Positions 1 through 8,576 of a stretch of DNA of 42,187 bases are shown in pieces. The translations under genes and the position numbers were made by a program. Where the stretch lies: the NCBI GenBank assembly GCA_946622415.1, contig CAMOPX010000016.1, positions 1 through 42,187 of the forward strand. Direction: 5' to 3'. The stretch comes from an uncultured bacterium. Its GTDB lineage: Bacteria; Cyanobacteriota; Vampirovibrionia; Gastranaerophilales; Gastranaerophilaceae. The notes under the pieces are model-generated. The model worked only from the letters and a program-made list of their open reading frames with translations. It was not told where the DNA came from and searched no databases. How positions within the stretch are numbered: the stretch's first letter is position 1; every line of letters begins with the position of its first letter.

Positions 1-94
1 TTGCAAGAAAAAATCGAAAAGAAACAATAAATAAAAAACGAAGATTTAGGTTGAGATTTTCTTTCTTTCCACTTTCTTTTTAAAAAGAAAGTGG
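1..94 (-). repeat. Partial intergenic repeat, inverted relative to the copy near 8336-8432
   Basis: Bases 1-46 match the reverse complement of about 8388-8432, and the following stretch resembles the reverse complement of about 8336-8387 with more divergence. The segment ends in a perfect 26-base palindrome at 69-94, CCACTTTCTTTTT followed by its complement. The related copy has a 14-bp stem with the same CACTTTCTTT core. It is non-coding and looks like a member of a dispersed structured repeat family in this genome. Confidence 0.6.
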
Positions 95-181
95 ATAATT
101 AAAGATAAAATTATTAGTTAAAAATTTAAATTATCAACTTGGGTAATTTCTTTTTCGCTATATGCGTTCTATTTTTAAACT

Positions 182-802
182 ATGAATAAAATCATAGACA
201 AAACCGACATTATTGATGAAAACGAAAAACTGATTGCAAACATTCTTCACGATATAAAGAGTCCTCTCTACAGCATTAAAATCGGACTGCAAAATAAACT
301 GGATTCGGAACTGAATTCCGATATTTTTGAAACAACGGTTAGTATTTTAGAATATATTGAAAATTTTCTCGTTGATTACAGTTTTAAATCTGGAAAATTC
401 AAAAACAAAATATCGACTTTTGATATAAAAAATTTAATTACAAAAAAAATAGAAAATTATAAATATATTTTTATAAACAAAAACATCCATATAAATATAA
501 TTCAAGAAGAAAAAAACTATGAAATAAATCAAATCGAAATATTTTTATCAAGCATAATAGGCAATATAATCTCAAATATTGCTTTCCACGCGGAAAGAAA
601 TTCACAAGCCGAAATATTAATCAGAAAAAACAACGGTTACATTTGTTTGGAATTTAAAAATTCATACAGTTCAAAAAACGAGAATTTTAATCTGGGACTT
701 GATTTTTGCAAAAAATTAATATGCAAAACAAAGATACAAATGAGCTTTTGTAAAACCAAAACAACCGTAACCGTTAAATTAAAAATCCCCGAACTGGAAT
801 AA
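182..802 (+). CDS. Degenerate histidine-kinase-like / phosphotransferase-like protein
   Basis: This 206-residue soluble protein has an H-box-like segment near its N-terminus, ILHDIKSPLYSIKIGL, with His23 as the likely phosphorylated residue. A helical dimerisation region follows, then a reduced ATPase-like fold with an N-box-like segment (GNIISNIAFHA, about 127-137) and a G2-like segment (LGLDFCKKL, about 171-179). The DxGxG G1 box is missing; FKNSYSSKN stands at that place. No sensor domain or membrane segment is seen. It may be a degraded kinase or a phosphotransferase of the ChpT kind. It lies 83 bp upstream of fliM, fliN and a receiver protein, so a role in signalling to the flagellar switch is plausible but inferred. 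No clear ribosome-binding site is seen; a TATTTT hexamer lies 6 nt before the ATG. Confidence 0.6.
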   Translation: MNKIIDKTDIIDENEKLIANILHDIKSPLYSIKIGLQNKLDSELNSDIFETTVSILEYIENFLVDYSFKSGKFKNKISTFDIKNLITKKIENYKYIFINKNIHINIIQEEKNYEINQIEIFLSSIIGNIISNIAFHAERNSQAEILIRKNNGYICLEFKNSYSSKNENFNLGLDFCKKLICKTKIQMSFCKTKTTVTVKLKIPELE

Positions 803-885
803 AAAATTCTTTTTCATCTTTCAATATGATAGACAATTTAACCATAAAATAGTAATATTCTATTGAGGAAAGTTATCTATTTGTG

Positions 886-1863
886 ATGGAAAACCAGAAT
901 TATAATACAAACGAAAATTATTTAGACGATAATGACGACATAGAGCTCGATGCGGATTTTGCCAATGAGTACAAAAAAGGTTGTAAATTATACAACTTCA
1001 GACGTCCTGATAAATTCTCAAAAGAACACTTAAAAGCCCTGCAAGATATCCACAGGGATTTTACAAAAAGTCTTGCGAGTATATTAACAAGTTATTTGAG
1101 AATGGAAGTGGAAATTGATGTAATTTCTGTTGACCAATTAACTTATGATGAATATGTTTGTTCAATGCCGCCCAACATTCAAAATCTAATTTTCAAATTG
1201 AATCCCTTGAGCGGAGAAATTTCTTTAGGCATAAGTCCCGAAGTATTATCAATTATTCTGGATAGAATGTTAGGCGGTGCAGGTGTAGCATCTGACCACG
1301 GAAAAGAATTAACACAAGTAGAAGAACTTTTAACCATAAAATTTGCGGAAAAAATCGTAAAAATTTTAGAGGATGCATGGAGTACGATTTTAACCATAAA
1401 ATCGGAATTTGTAACCATAGCAAACGGCTATCATTCCGTACCTATTGCCAATGCGGGTGAAATCGTTACTTTGATATCTTTTGAAGTAAGACTCGGACAA
1501 AAGAACTTCGGTTTAATGAATATTTGTCTGCCTTATCCTGTTTTAGAAACAGTTCTTCCTAAATTAACACCGCAATATATTTACCAACACACGGCAGTAA
1601 CCGCAAACGAAATAGGTAAAAACGAAACACTCGAAAAAATTAAACATGCTCAACTCGAAATGCAGGTTATATTGGGCATGGCAGATATAGAAATAAATGA
1701 CGTTTTAAATCTGAAAACAGATGACATAATCAAATTGGAACAAAAACTGGATAAAGAACTTGTTGCCTGTGTAAACGGAAAAAAGAAATTCTACGTTATA
1801 CCCGGCACAATACAAAATAAGGTTTGCGTGAAAGTAGTGAGCCAATATCAGGAAGAGGAATAA
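886..1863 (+). CDS. fliM: Flagellar motor switch protein FliM
   Basis: FliM forms the middle of the flagellar C-ring and links the CheY signal to the rotor. The protein has the FliM signature YNFRRPDKFSKEHL near residue 37-50, a CheC-like middle domain with GEISLGISPEVLSIILDRMLGG, and a C-terminal SPOA domain (about 255-322) with DVLNLKTDDIIKL. The ATG at 886 is preferred to the GTG at 883; GAGGAAAG lies about 13 nt upstream. The usual N-terminal CheY-binding peptide (LSQxEIDALL type) is not visible; an acidic stretch, LDDNDDIELDADFANEY, stands there. It is followed by fliN after 7 bp, so the two are almost surely co-transcribed. Confidence 0.93.
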   Translation: MENQNYNTNENYLDDNDDIELDADFANEYKKGCKLYNFRRPDKFSKEHLKALQDIHRDFTKSLASILTSYLRMEVEIDVISVDQLTYDEYVCSMPPNIQNLIFKLNPLSGEISLGISPEVLSIILDRMLGGAGVASDHGKELTQVEELLTIKFAEKIVKILEDAWSTILTIKSEFVTIANGYHSVPIANAGEIVTLISFEVRLGQKNFGLMNICLPYPVLETVLPKLTPQYIYQHTAVTANEIGKNETLEKIKHAQLEMQVILGMADIEINDVLNLKTDDIIKLEQKLDKELVACVNGKKKFYVIPGTIQNKVCVKVVSQYQEEE

Positions 1864-1870
1864 TCTTGTT

Positions 1871-2206
1871 ATGGAAAAAGAAGCAAAAGACCTTGCTAAA
1901 AATCTTGATATTTCAACATTGGAAAATGTTGAAAGACCTCAAAAACCCATAAATACAAACACATGCAACCTTTTAATGGATGTAGAGTTGGAGTTATCCG
2001 CTATTTTAGGCGAAACGGATACATCACTAAAAAAAATACTGGATATTACAAAAGGCTCTATAATAGAATTAAACAATAAAACGAGTGAACCTATAAAACT
2101 TCTTGCAAACGGAGAAGAAATAGCAAGAGGCGAAGTTGTAATTATAGAAGATAATTTCGGATTAAGAATAACACAAACGAGTGATAACAAACCTGCTGGT
2201 GAATGA
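1871..2206 (+). CDS. fliN: Flagellar motor switch protein FliN
   Basis: FliN is the small SPOA-domain protein at the base of the flagellar C-ring. It is 111 residues long, close to the usual length, with a short charged N-terminal arm and a C-terminal SPOA domain from about residue 33 (LLMDVELELSAILGETDTSL) to about 105 (GEVVIIEDNFGLRITQ). It sits between fliM (7-bp gap) and the receiver gene (3-bp gap), so the three are one transcription unit. No other flagellar genes are in the window, so whether the cell builds a flagellum cannot be judged from here. Confidence 0.92.
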   Translation: MEKEAKDLAKNLDISTLENVERPQKPINTNTCNLLMDVELELSAILGETDTSLKKILDITKGSIIELNNKTSEPIKLLANGEEIARGEVVIIEDNFGLRITQTSDNKPAGE

Positions 2207-2209
2207 GAT

Positions 2210-2761
2210 ATGGAAATAGATGAAAAAATAGTTAAAGAAATTTTTAGCATAGCAAACATGACAGCACCCGACAAAATTTCGGAAAATGATGTAATGACTG
2301 CGCTTGTAAATATTAAACAACGCAAGAATAAAGAACACACGGAAGATGCGACGGAACCAAAAGGAGAAGGTGCTGATTCCATATTGGTTGTGGACGATAT
2401 AGGCGTCGTTACTTATCAATTAAAAGTGCTTTTGACTCAAATCGGTTACAAAGTGCAGGTTGCAAAAGATGTCTTTGGTGCATTAAATGCCTTTATAAAG
2501 TCAAGATTTGATTTTATAATTATGGATTTATTCGTATCAACGGAACAAGAAGGCTATACCCTATTAGAAGAAGTGAAAAAATTAATAACAAAAAATAACT
2601 TACAGACAAAAATCATTGTTATTACGGCTTCCAATAAAACAGAAAATAAAATTAAATGCTTAAACGGCGGTGCCGATATATTCCTCAAAAAAGAAACAGG
2701 CTGGCAGGATAAATTATTGGAAATCATTGAAAATCATAAATTCGGTATGCAGGAAATATAA
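2210..2761 (+). CDS. CheY-like response regulator with N-terminal extension
   Basis: A single receiver domain fills residues 57-180. The acidic pair is D62-D63 in ILVVDDIG, the phosphorylated residue is D106 in FIIMDLF, the switch Thr is T139 in VITAS and the conserved Lys is K160 in FLKK. There is no DNA-binding output domain. Residues 1-56 form a helical, charged extension not found in plain CheY; it could bind FliM or the upstream kinase-like protein. It begins 3 bp after fliN, so it is probably the switch-binding regulator of this locus. A bidirectional hairpin terminator follows. Confidence 0.85.
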   Translation: MEIDEKIVKEIFSIANMTAPDKISENDVMTALVNIKQRKNKEHTEDATEPKGEGADSILVVDDIGVVTYQLKVLLTQIGYKVQVAKDVFGALNAFIKSRFDFIIMDLFVSTEQEGYTLLEEVKKLITKNNLQTKIIVITASNKTENKIKCLNGGADIFLKKETGWQDKLLEIIENHKFGMQEI

Positions 2762-2796
2762 TTATATAAAGCTAAACTTCTCTATAAAACAAAAAA

Positions 2797-2822
2797 TTGA
2801 ATTTAGAACTCACTAAATTCAA
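2797..2822. terminator. Bidirectional intrinsic terminator
   Basis: A perfect 10-bp stem, TTGAATTTAG with CTAAATTCAA, encloses a 6-base loop. It is followed by CGTTTTTGATTTT on the plus strand and by TTTTTTGTTTT on the minus strand. It lies between the convergent receiver gene and the 124-residue minus-strand gene, so it can end both transcripts. Confidence 0.85.
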
Positions 2823-2857
2823 CGTTTTTGATTTTATTTAATTTAATTATATTTCTT

Positions 2858-3232
2858 CTAATCAGCAAGCCAAGTTATTTGGCACGCATAATCAGGCGCA
2901 TCCAATATAGCTTCATATTTTTTATATTGAATATTTTCAAATTGTTCTTCATCTTTTTGCGGTTTCAATGCATGAGATATTATGGAAATACCTGCAGCAA
3001 CAAGCGCACCCACAGAACCATATTTTAAAATTGAACGGCTGTTAGCACGAGCTACGGCAGCAGTAGAAGAAACAAACGTATCTACGCTTTCTTTGTTTAA
3101 TAACGAAGACAATTCTTTTTTAGTCGGCAAAACATAACGCGCACCCGCACCAATAGCAGCACCTGCAGCAGCCATAAGGGTGGTGTTCGGTCTTCTTCTC
3201 GGTTGTGTAGTTTGGATTGTTAAGTTTTCCAT
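2858..3232 (-). CDS. Small unknown protein with Ala/Gly-rich hydrophobic segments
   Basis: I do not recognise a family. The ATG at 3232 is chosen over an in-frame GTG at 3241 because AGAAAG lies 8 nt before it. The 124-residue product has an N-terminal basic patch (QPRRRP), a small-residue-rich segment (LMAAAGAAIGAGARYVLP), a middle helix, and a second hydrophobic stretch (YGSVGALVAAGISIISHAL) that could be a membrane or packed glycine-zipper helix. The C-terminus is charged and ends in CQITWLAD. The gene faces the flagellar-switch operon across a shared terminator. Confidence 0.6.
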   Translation of the reverse strand: MENLTIQTTQPRRRPNTTLMAAAGAAIGAGARYVLPTKKELSSLLNKESVDTFVSSTAAVARANSRSILKYGSVGALVAAGISIISHALKPQKDEEQFENIQYKKYEAILDAPDYACQITWLAD

Positions 3233-3616
3233 AATAATCACACTTTCTTCACAAGATAATCATGTTAATTACTTTAATTAACACTAACTTTTTACTTCAC
3301 TCTGATTTGGTCAAAAAAAAATCAAATCACCTAGTCAAAATCTGAGATTTCCATTTCCATTTCTCAAATTTTTATTATTCTACCATGTAACACCATGTTT
3401 GTCAACAACTTTTTTAAATATTTTTAGTGAAATTTTTATTATTAAATTATCGGGTTAAAACCCGAGATATACTCTTTATTTTATAATCTTTTGCCTCTTT
3501 TTTTATATTCAAAGAAATATTTATATATCCGGTTTCTTTGACCGCAAAGAAAATGGGAGAATAGAAACTCCCCACGCTTCTACTTTGCTCATTATTTGTT
3601 TGTAATTCATCATCAA

Positions 3617-3738
3617 GATTTAATCAAAATTCCACAATCTTTTTTTGTTGTTTGAGGAAAGTTATAATTTTGCATTTATGCAAAATGTCTTTAAATATAA
3701 CTTTCCGAGTTTAAAAAAAGAGGAATTTTGATTAAATC
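3617..3738. repeat. MITE-like element, copy A (122 bp)
   Basis: The element starts with GATTTAATCAAAATTCC and ends with its exact reverse complement, giving 17-bp perfect terminal inverted repeats. Inside is an 11-bp stem (GGAAAGTTATA at 3656-3666 with TATAACTTTCC at 3696-3706) and within that a 9-bp stem (ATTTTGCAT at 3667-3675 with ATGCAAAAT at 3678-3686). Copies at 8577-8811 and 11980-12102 have the same ends, but the inner stem sequence here is quite different while keeping the same length. It has no coding potential. Confidence 0.8.
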
Positions 3739-3781
3739 GTAAGTCCCAAGAAAAAATCCAAGCCGAGTTTTCTTTCTTTGG

Positions 3782-3831
3782 TTCATTTCTTTCTTTTCCT
3801 TGCGGCGATTGAGCGAAAAGAAAGAAATGAA
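3782..3831. repeat. Long hairpin downstream of element copy A
   Basis: A 17-bp perfect stem (3782-3798 with 3815-3831) has a 16-base loop containing CTTGCGGCGATTGAG. Equivalent hairpins with other stem sequences but the same loop core follow copies B and C of the MITE-like element. There is no T-run after the stem, so it is not a standard intrinsic terminator. Confidence 0.75.
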
Positions 3832-4050
3832 TAATAAAAAAATAAAATCAAAAAGCAAATAATATAAAATAAAAACTTAATTATCGGATTTAACCCACCC
3901 CGATTTGTAAACAATAATTAAAATCGTATATATTCATTCAATAGTCTTTAAATAGCATTAAACAATTCCCGCAAAAAATAAAACTTTATTAATATGTAGG
4001 TTTGACACATTTATCACAGATCATTTGACTATAGAGGAAAGGCACTAATT

Positions 4051-4443
4051 ATGAGTGTATCAGGTTTTTTAAGAATGGAGCTTGGGGATTATATACAATT
4101 TGACCCTTCTATGCTTCCGAAAAATATTTTAAACAAAAACGTAAAGAATAATTTTGTACAACAGGAAAAAGGACAAAAAATATCCCAAAAAATAAATAGG
4201 GAAACTTCTCTTCCAAAAGAAGAAAAGAATATAGATTTTGAAATTCCAAAATATGATTCTGACCCCATTAAAAAAGATAAAATAGAAGAAGCAAATAAAA
4301 AAGCTGATTCAATCGGAATGACAGCAGAAGAATTTATGCAAATCTTTAATATAGCGCAAGAAGCACGCGTAAAAGAGCTTGCACAAATTTATAATGCCGA
4401 CAATATGTCTCAATACGATATTGAAAAGAACCCCTTTTCGTAA
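4051..4443 (+). CDS. Unknown 130-residue hydrophilic protein
   Basis: No family is recognised. The protein is Lys/Glu-rich, has no signal peptide or membrane segment, and ends in a likely helical region (about 85-120) with EEFMQIFNIAQEARVKELAQIYN. The middle (40-75) looks disordered. A good ribosome-binding site, GAGGAAAGG, stands about 12 nt before the ATG. The outer-membrane gene follows after 60 bp but has its own promoter-like hexamer, so shared transcription is uncertain. Confidence 0.65.
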   Translation: MSVSGFLRMELGDYIQFDPSMLPKNILNKNVKNNFVQQEKGQKISQKINRETSLPKEEKNIDFEIPKYDSDPIKKDKIEEANKKADSIGMTAEEFMQIFNIAQEARVKELAQIYNADNMSQYDIEKNPFS

Positions 4444-4492
4444 AGTACTTAATACGTCCGAACTTTAAATCAAAATTTTATGATAATATTTT

Positions 4493-4498
4493 TATACT
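4493..4498 (+). promoter_or_regulatory. -10 hexamer 5 nt before the barrel-protein ATG
   Basis: TATACT ends 5 nt before the ATG at 4504, and no Shine-Dalgarno sequence is present. Transcription would start at or next to the start codon. No good -35 box is seen at 16-18 bp, so this is weaker than the three cases with exact 6-nt spacing. Confidence 0.4.
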
Positions 4499-4503
4499 GA
4501 CCA

Positions 4504-5664
4504 ATGAAAAAGATTTTAGAATTTTTATCAGCTATAATTCTTTTTACATCTTGTGCCTTTGCGATTCAAGATAATTTTGAAAAGCCTATTATTTTAGAAC
4601 CGAATGAAATTTCCCCCGAAATTAAAGAAGAAAGATATAACCCCTATTCAAAAGAAAGCCTGAAGGGTGTTTTGACAAAAGAATACGACTTAGATTCTAT
4701 TGAAGGTATGTTCAAAGAACAGCAAACGATTAAATACAAAAGAGGTATTTTTCAAGAAACATACTTTCAAGAAAATATCATAAACACACTGAATGAAGAT
4801 ATAGAAAAAAACGGCGATAAAAGTTTTTATAACAGAATAAATGTAATAGATTTAGCCTTCAGAGGAAAATTTAAAGGCGGACACGAAAATTTCAGCATAT
4901 TAACAGATGTTTCTCCTCACAAGGAAAGCTTTTTTCACAGACTCATATTAGATGCATATGTAGAAACAGACAGAATCCCGCATCACACCTTATTATTCGG
5001 AACATCAAGACCCTATGTCGGTTATGAAGGCGGAACAAGTCCGCATATGATTCCCCTTGTTTTCCGTTCGCAAAGTGCAAGAAATTTTGGCGGCGTAAGA
5101 AAAACAGGGATAAGATTAAAAGGCAACTTTAAATATCTTGATTATGATATAGGCGGATATAGTTCGGATACTTATTATACGGAATTTTTTCCGGGAGTCG
5201 AAACGGATATTTGGCTGAATTTTAAGCCTCTTACAAATAAAGAAAAGGCTAAAGCAGGACATCTTGATATAGGAGCGGGGTTTCAGGCAGGAAGCAGAAA
5301 CGGACACGATTTTAAAGTAGCAAGTACGGCTTTAAAATATGACCGTCAAAAATTTACTATATCATCCGAATTTCAATATGCGGATGGTTCAAACGGTGCA
5401 AGCGGAATAACCGAAGATACACGTTTTGGGTATAATGCTACATTTATTTATAAATTAACAAAAAAACTTCATCTTGTGGCACGTTTTGACGATTTTAACA
5501 ATAATGTCCATATAAAAAACAACAACACAAGGGAATACACAACGGGCATAAATTATTATATTTTAGGACAAACGTTAAAATTGATGCTCAACTACATTTA
5601 TTGCCAAAATATGAAAGATAACGACTCTCATAAAATAATCATAGGGGGACAGTTGCTTTTATAA
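4504..5664 (+). CDS. Outer-membrane beta-barrel protein, porin-like
   Basis: The 386-residue product has a signal peptide (MKKILEFLSAIILFTSCAFA) and a mature part made of alternating strands, such as GVRKTGIRLKGNFKYLDYDI, LHLVARFDDFN and a last strand HKIIIGGQLLL. This pattern fits a barrel in the outer membrane, loosely like the OprO/OprP porin group, but no firm family can be named. The first 100 mature residues are charged and may be periplasmic. The gene meets the sensor kinase gene head-on: its stop codon ends at 5664 and the kinase stop begins at 5665, leaving no room for a terminator. Confidence 0.75.
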   Translation: MKKILEFLSAIILFTSCAFAIQDNFEKPIILEPNEISPEIKEERYNPYSKESLKGVLTKEYDLDSIEGMFKEQQTIKYKRGIFQETYFQENIINTLNEDIEKNGDKSFYNRINVIDLAFRGKFKGGHENFSILTDVSPHKESFFHRLILDAYVETDRIPHHTLLFGTSRPYVGYEGGTSPHMIPLVFRSQSARNFGGVRKTGIRLKGNFKYLDYDIGGYSSDTYYTEFFPGVETDIWLNFKPLTNKEKAKAGHLDIGAGFQAGSRNGHDFKVASTALKYDRQKFTISSEFQYADGSNGASGITEDTRFGYNATFIYKLTKKLHLVARFDDFNNNVHIKNNNTREYTTGINYYILGQTLKLMLNYIYCQNMKDNDSHKIIIGGQLLL

Positions 5665-7770
5665 TCAGTTATCTCTAACTTCAAACGTTATTTCCCAATC
5701 GTCTAATTTTGAAGTTTCTTTTTTGGTTGTATCCGTTTGTTTTATCGGGTTTTCGTTCTTCTTTTGTTCATTTAATTCATCGAAAACAAGTGAGGGCTTA
5801 TTTTCATTTTCATTTGAAGATGTTTTCTTGGATTTAAATTGGGGCATTTTACTTGCATCCGCACCGATAAATTTAGCATCAAATTCAGCCTTTGTTGTAT
5901 AATCGCTGATTTTTTCTATTTTATATTCTTGATATCTGTTGTTATCATTCACGGGGATTTCATTTAGAGTTTTGTCCTTTAATTCTTTTAAAGAAACATC
6001 TCGAACGTCCGCTTCTTCAATAGGGAGCCAGAACCCAAAAGTTGAACCTTCATTTAGTTTTGATCGTACAAACACTTTTCCTTGGTGGTGTTTTTCTATA
6101 GTAACCTTAACAAGGTGAAGCCCTAAGCCGGTACCTTTTACGGTATGAACTTGATTTTCGATTCTATAGAATCTTTCAAAAATCATTTTTTGATGTTCGG
6201 GCGCTATTCCGATACCGTTATCTTCAACCGTAACTTCTAAATATTTCGGGTCTTTTGCAATTTCTGCTCTGATTTTTACTCTGGAATCGTTTGGGGAATA
6301 TTTTATAGCATTTGTTATTAAATTGCTGACTACTCTTTCTATTGCTTGAGTATTATATGGAACTTTGGGCAGATTATCCTCTTTGATAACAGTAATTTGT
6401 ATATTTTTTTCATCAGCAAGAACCTTGTGGCTTTGTACAATTTTTTCAATTGTATCTGTTATATCTTGTTTTTCTTTTTCCATAACCGTATCGGATTGCA
6501 ATTTTGAAAAATCAAGAATATCATTTACCATTTTATTTAATCTGATTACTTCTTGGTTTATTGTGCCGATAAATTCCTTTTGCTCATCAAAACTAAATTC
6601 GTTTCCAAAATTATATAAAGTATCCGCATAAGAACTCAAAATTGTGACAGGTGTTCTTAATTCATGGGAAACATTAGAAATAAAGTCGTTTTTCAGTCTG
6701 TCAACTTCAGCTTCTTTTGTAATATCAATCAGAACAATAATATATCCCAGGTAATCATGCATTTTTGAATACATCGGAGAAATAACGGATTTTATAACTC
6801 TGTTATCAACATTAACATTAAATTCTAAAGGCTTCTTTTCTATAACATCAAGAGGTGTGTTTTTGAATATTGCAATTTTATCTTTAAAACACAAATCTCC
6901 TGCGGCATCGCAGTATTTTTGAATAGATGTGTTTAAGATTTCACTTTCCGATGTATTCAATATTTTTGTTGCCGCCGTATTAACAAGAATAATATTGTCG
7001 TAGTTATCACATACGACAACGCCGTTCGCAATACTAAACAAGACCGCTTCCAGTTTATTTCTTTCGAGCGTCAACTGGTCAATATTTTGTTCTTCATAGT
7101 TGTGGAGTTTTTTAGACATATCATTAAAAGCATCAAAAAGTTCTTTAATTTCGCCTGATGCCTGATTATAGTCCAGTACAGTTCCGAATCTGCCCTGTTC
7201 GATTTCTTTTACGCCATGGTGCAAAAGGGTCAATTCACGTCTTATTAAAAGCGCATTTCCTAAGATAACAAACGTGAACACGAGCCAAATAAAGCTGAAT
7301 ACAAAAACCATTGATTTTTTGGTTGTTCTTGTAACATTTTTGGCTAAATCCGCGGACAATCCGACTTCCACAACACCCACAACTTTTCCGTTTTGGTCAA
7401 TCATGGGAGAAGAAATATTTGTATCGGCATTTGTTGCGCGTTTTGAATAGGCTTCTATTGTGGAATAAATTACTTCACCTACTTTATTTTTGAAGGTAAT
7501 GTATGAAATATCGTTTGTTGAAGAAAGTATTGAATTAACATGTGCTTTTACAAAAGCTGAAGCGTTATCCGAATGAGCTATTTCATAATTTTGCACGGCA
7601 AGAGTTTTTGTCAAAAGCTGACCGAAGCTTCTGTAACTCTCGTCTAATTCTATCTTTATTTTGTTTACTGCCCAAAAAGCTATGAATACGATTAAAATGG
7701 TGGAAATTATTAATGCTGAGATTATTAACTTATTTTGAACAGTCAAATCAATATTAAATTTTTTATTCAT
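5665..7770 (-). CDS. Membrane sensor histidine kinase (HAMP-PAS-HisKA-HATPase)
   Basis: This 701-residue kinase has two membrane helices (about 15-35 and 153-176) around an extracytoplasmic sensor of about 115 residues with the look of a single Cache domain (GEVIYSTIEAYS, DQNGKVVGVVEVGLS). Then come HAMP (about 175-228), a PAS domain (about 238-352), HisKA with H369 in FISNVSHELRTPV, and HATPase_c with the N box NLITNAIKYSPND, G1 EDNGIGIAP and G2 GTGLGLHLVK. It resembles the PhoR/ResE/VicK group. A charged, likely disordered tail of about 110 residues follows the kinase core, which is unusual. No response regulator is adjacent. A TACAAT hexamer lies exactly 6 nt before the ATG and no ribosome-binding site is seen. 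Confidence 0.92.
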   Translation of the reverse strand: MNKKFNIDLTVQNKLIISALIISTILIVFIAFWAVNKIKIELDESYRSFGQLLTKTLAVQNYEIAHSDNASAFVKAHVNSILSSTNDISYITFKNKVGEVIYSTIEAYSKRATNADTNISSPMIDQNGKVVGVVEVGLSADLAKNVTRTTKKSMVFVFSFIWLVFTFVILGNALLIRRELTLLHHGVKEIEQGRFGTVLDYNQASGEIKELFDAFNDMSKKLHNYEEQNIDQLTLERNKLEAVLFSIANGVVVCDNYDNIILVNTAATKILNTSESEILNTSIQKYCDAAGDLCFKDKIAIFKNTPLDVIEKKPLEFNVNVDNRVIKSVISPMYSKMHDYLGYIIVLIDITKEAEVDRLKNDFISNVSHELRTPVTILSSYADTLYNFGNEFSFDEQKEFIGTINQEVIRLNKMVNDILDFSKLQSDTVMEKEKQDITDTIEKIVQSHKVLADEKNIQITVIKEDNLPKVPYNTQAIERVVSNLITNAIKYSPNDSRVKIRAEIAKDPKYLEVTVEDNGIGIAPEHQKMIFERFYRIENQVHTVKGTGLGLHLVKVTIEKHHQGKVFVRSKLNEGSTFGFWLPIEEADVRDVSLKELKDKTLNEIPVNDNNRYQEYKIEKISDYTTKAEFDAKFIGADASKMPQFKSKKTSSNENENKPSLVFDELNEQKKNENPIKQTDTTKKETSKLDDWEITFEVRDN

Positions 7771-7776
7771 AACAGA

Positions 7777-7782
7777 ATTGTA
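7777..7782 (-). promoter_or_regulatory. -10 hexamer 6 nt before the sensor kinase ATG
   Basis: On the minus strand the sequence reads TACAAT, six bases, then ATG. This puts the expected transcription start on the A of the start codon. There is no Shine-Dalgarno sequence. No convincing -35 box is visible at 16-18 bp spacing. Confidence 0.45.
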
Positions 7783-7903
7783 ACATAATTTGATTTTTAT
7801 ATATATACTAAAAATATGAAATAGAGCTTTTTATTTTTTATTTTGAATTAGATAACTATATATTATTTTACAGCAAATATACCTCATATACAGTTGTGGT
7901 GTC

Positions 7904-8073
7904 ATTCCGAACTTGTTTCGGAATCTTATGGCTATCAAGACCCTGAAACAAGTTCAGGGTGACAGTTTCAGATGTAGGGCAGACTTTAGTCTACCGATAC
8001 AGATTTTTGGCAGACTAAAGTGGCAATCTGTTTCAATATTATGGATTGCTTCGCCGATAAATCGGCTCGCAAT
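7904..8073. repeat. Cluster of three short hairpins, REP-like
   Basis: Hairpin 1 is ATTCCGAA (7904-7911) with TTCGGAAT (7917-7924). Hairpin 2 is CCCTGAA (7941-7947) with TTCAGGG (7953-7959). Hairpin 3 is nested: ATTGC (8045-8049) with GCAAT (8069-8073) around GCCGAT-AA-ATCGGC (8053-8066). The wording of these units (attccgaa...cttgtttcgg, cagggtgaca, ttgcttcg...cgcaatgac) resembles small interspersed repeats known from several AT-rich bacterial genomes. Confidence 0.6.
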
Positions 8074-8335
8074 GACGTTATGCAGGGCAGACAGGTTTAT
8101 ATATACACGAAGTCGAAATAATAGAAAAACTTGCTGATGTGTTCTCAACCGCTCAACACGGCACATCAACAAGTTCTAAATCTATTATAGCAGATTTAAT
8201 TAACAAATATAACCCCTCTGTTAAGAATGGATTTTGGTAGACTAAAGTCTGCTCGACTACTTATGTTCAAAGAACAATTCTCTTTTACGTTTACCACTTT
8301 TTTTGAACACAAAGGAAAGCTTTTGTCTATATTTT

Positions 8336-8432
8336 GTTCACTTTCTTTGCGGTCAAAGAAAGTGAACGGAAAGAAACTCCTCAACCTCATCTCCGTTTTT
8401 TATTTATTGTTTCTTTTCGATTTTTTCTTGCA
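8336..8432 (+). repeat. Structured repeat with 14-bp perfect hairpin
   Basis: GTTCACTTTCTTTG (8336-8349) and its complement (8354-8367) enclose a CGGT loop. The following bases, to about 8432, are shared in inverted orientation with bases 1-60 of the window. A shorter relative of the hairpin is at 3533-3552. Confidence 0.65.
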
Positions 8433-8576
8433 AGTGTGAACTCGGAAAAATATGTATTATATCATTGCTAACGCAATTCATATTTTTCCTCAAACATCAC
8501 ACTTGCTTCATATGAAAAAATCTCACAGACAATAAATAAAAACTCCGATATGGTTGAAAATTTTTATCGACATCAA

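Larger units (their letters stand above)
3233..4050. other. 818-bp intergenic region with stacked hairpin repeats
   Basis: No gene is seen. The region holds the divergent starts of the genes at 3232 and 4051, a small hairpin at 3451-3464 (CGGGTT-AA-AACCCG), a short stem at 3533-3552 (TTTCTTTG-ACCG-CAAAGAAA) related to the one at 8336-8367, a MITE-like element at 3617-3738 and a long hairpin at 3782-3831. A TTGACA hexamer at 4002-4007 may be the -35 box of the 4051 gene, but the match for a -10 box at usual spacing is poor. Confidence 0.6.

Noticed and set aside
7913-8439. Several short open frames in the repeat-rich gap
   Set aside because: They lie over hairpin repeats on both strands, have no ribosome-binding sites and look unlike proteins.
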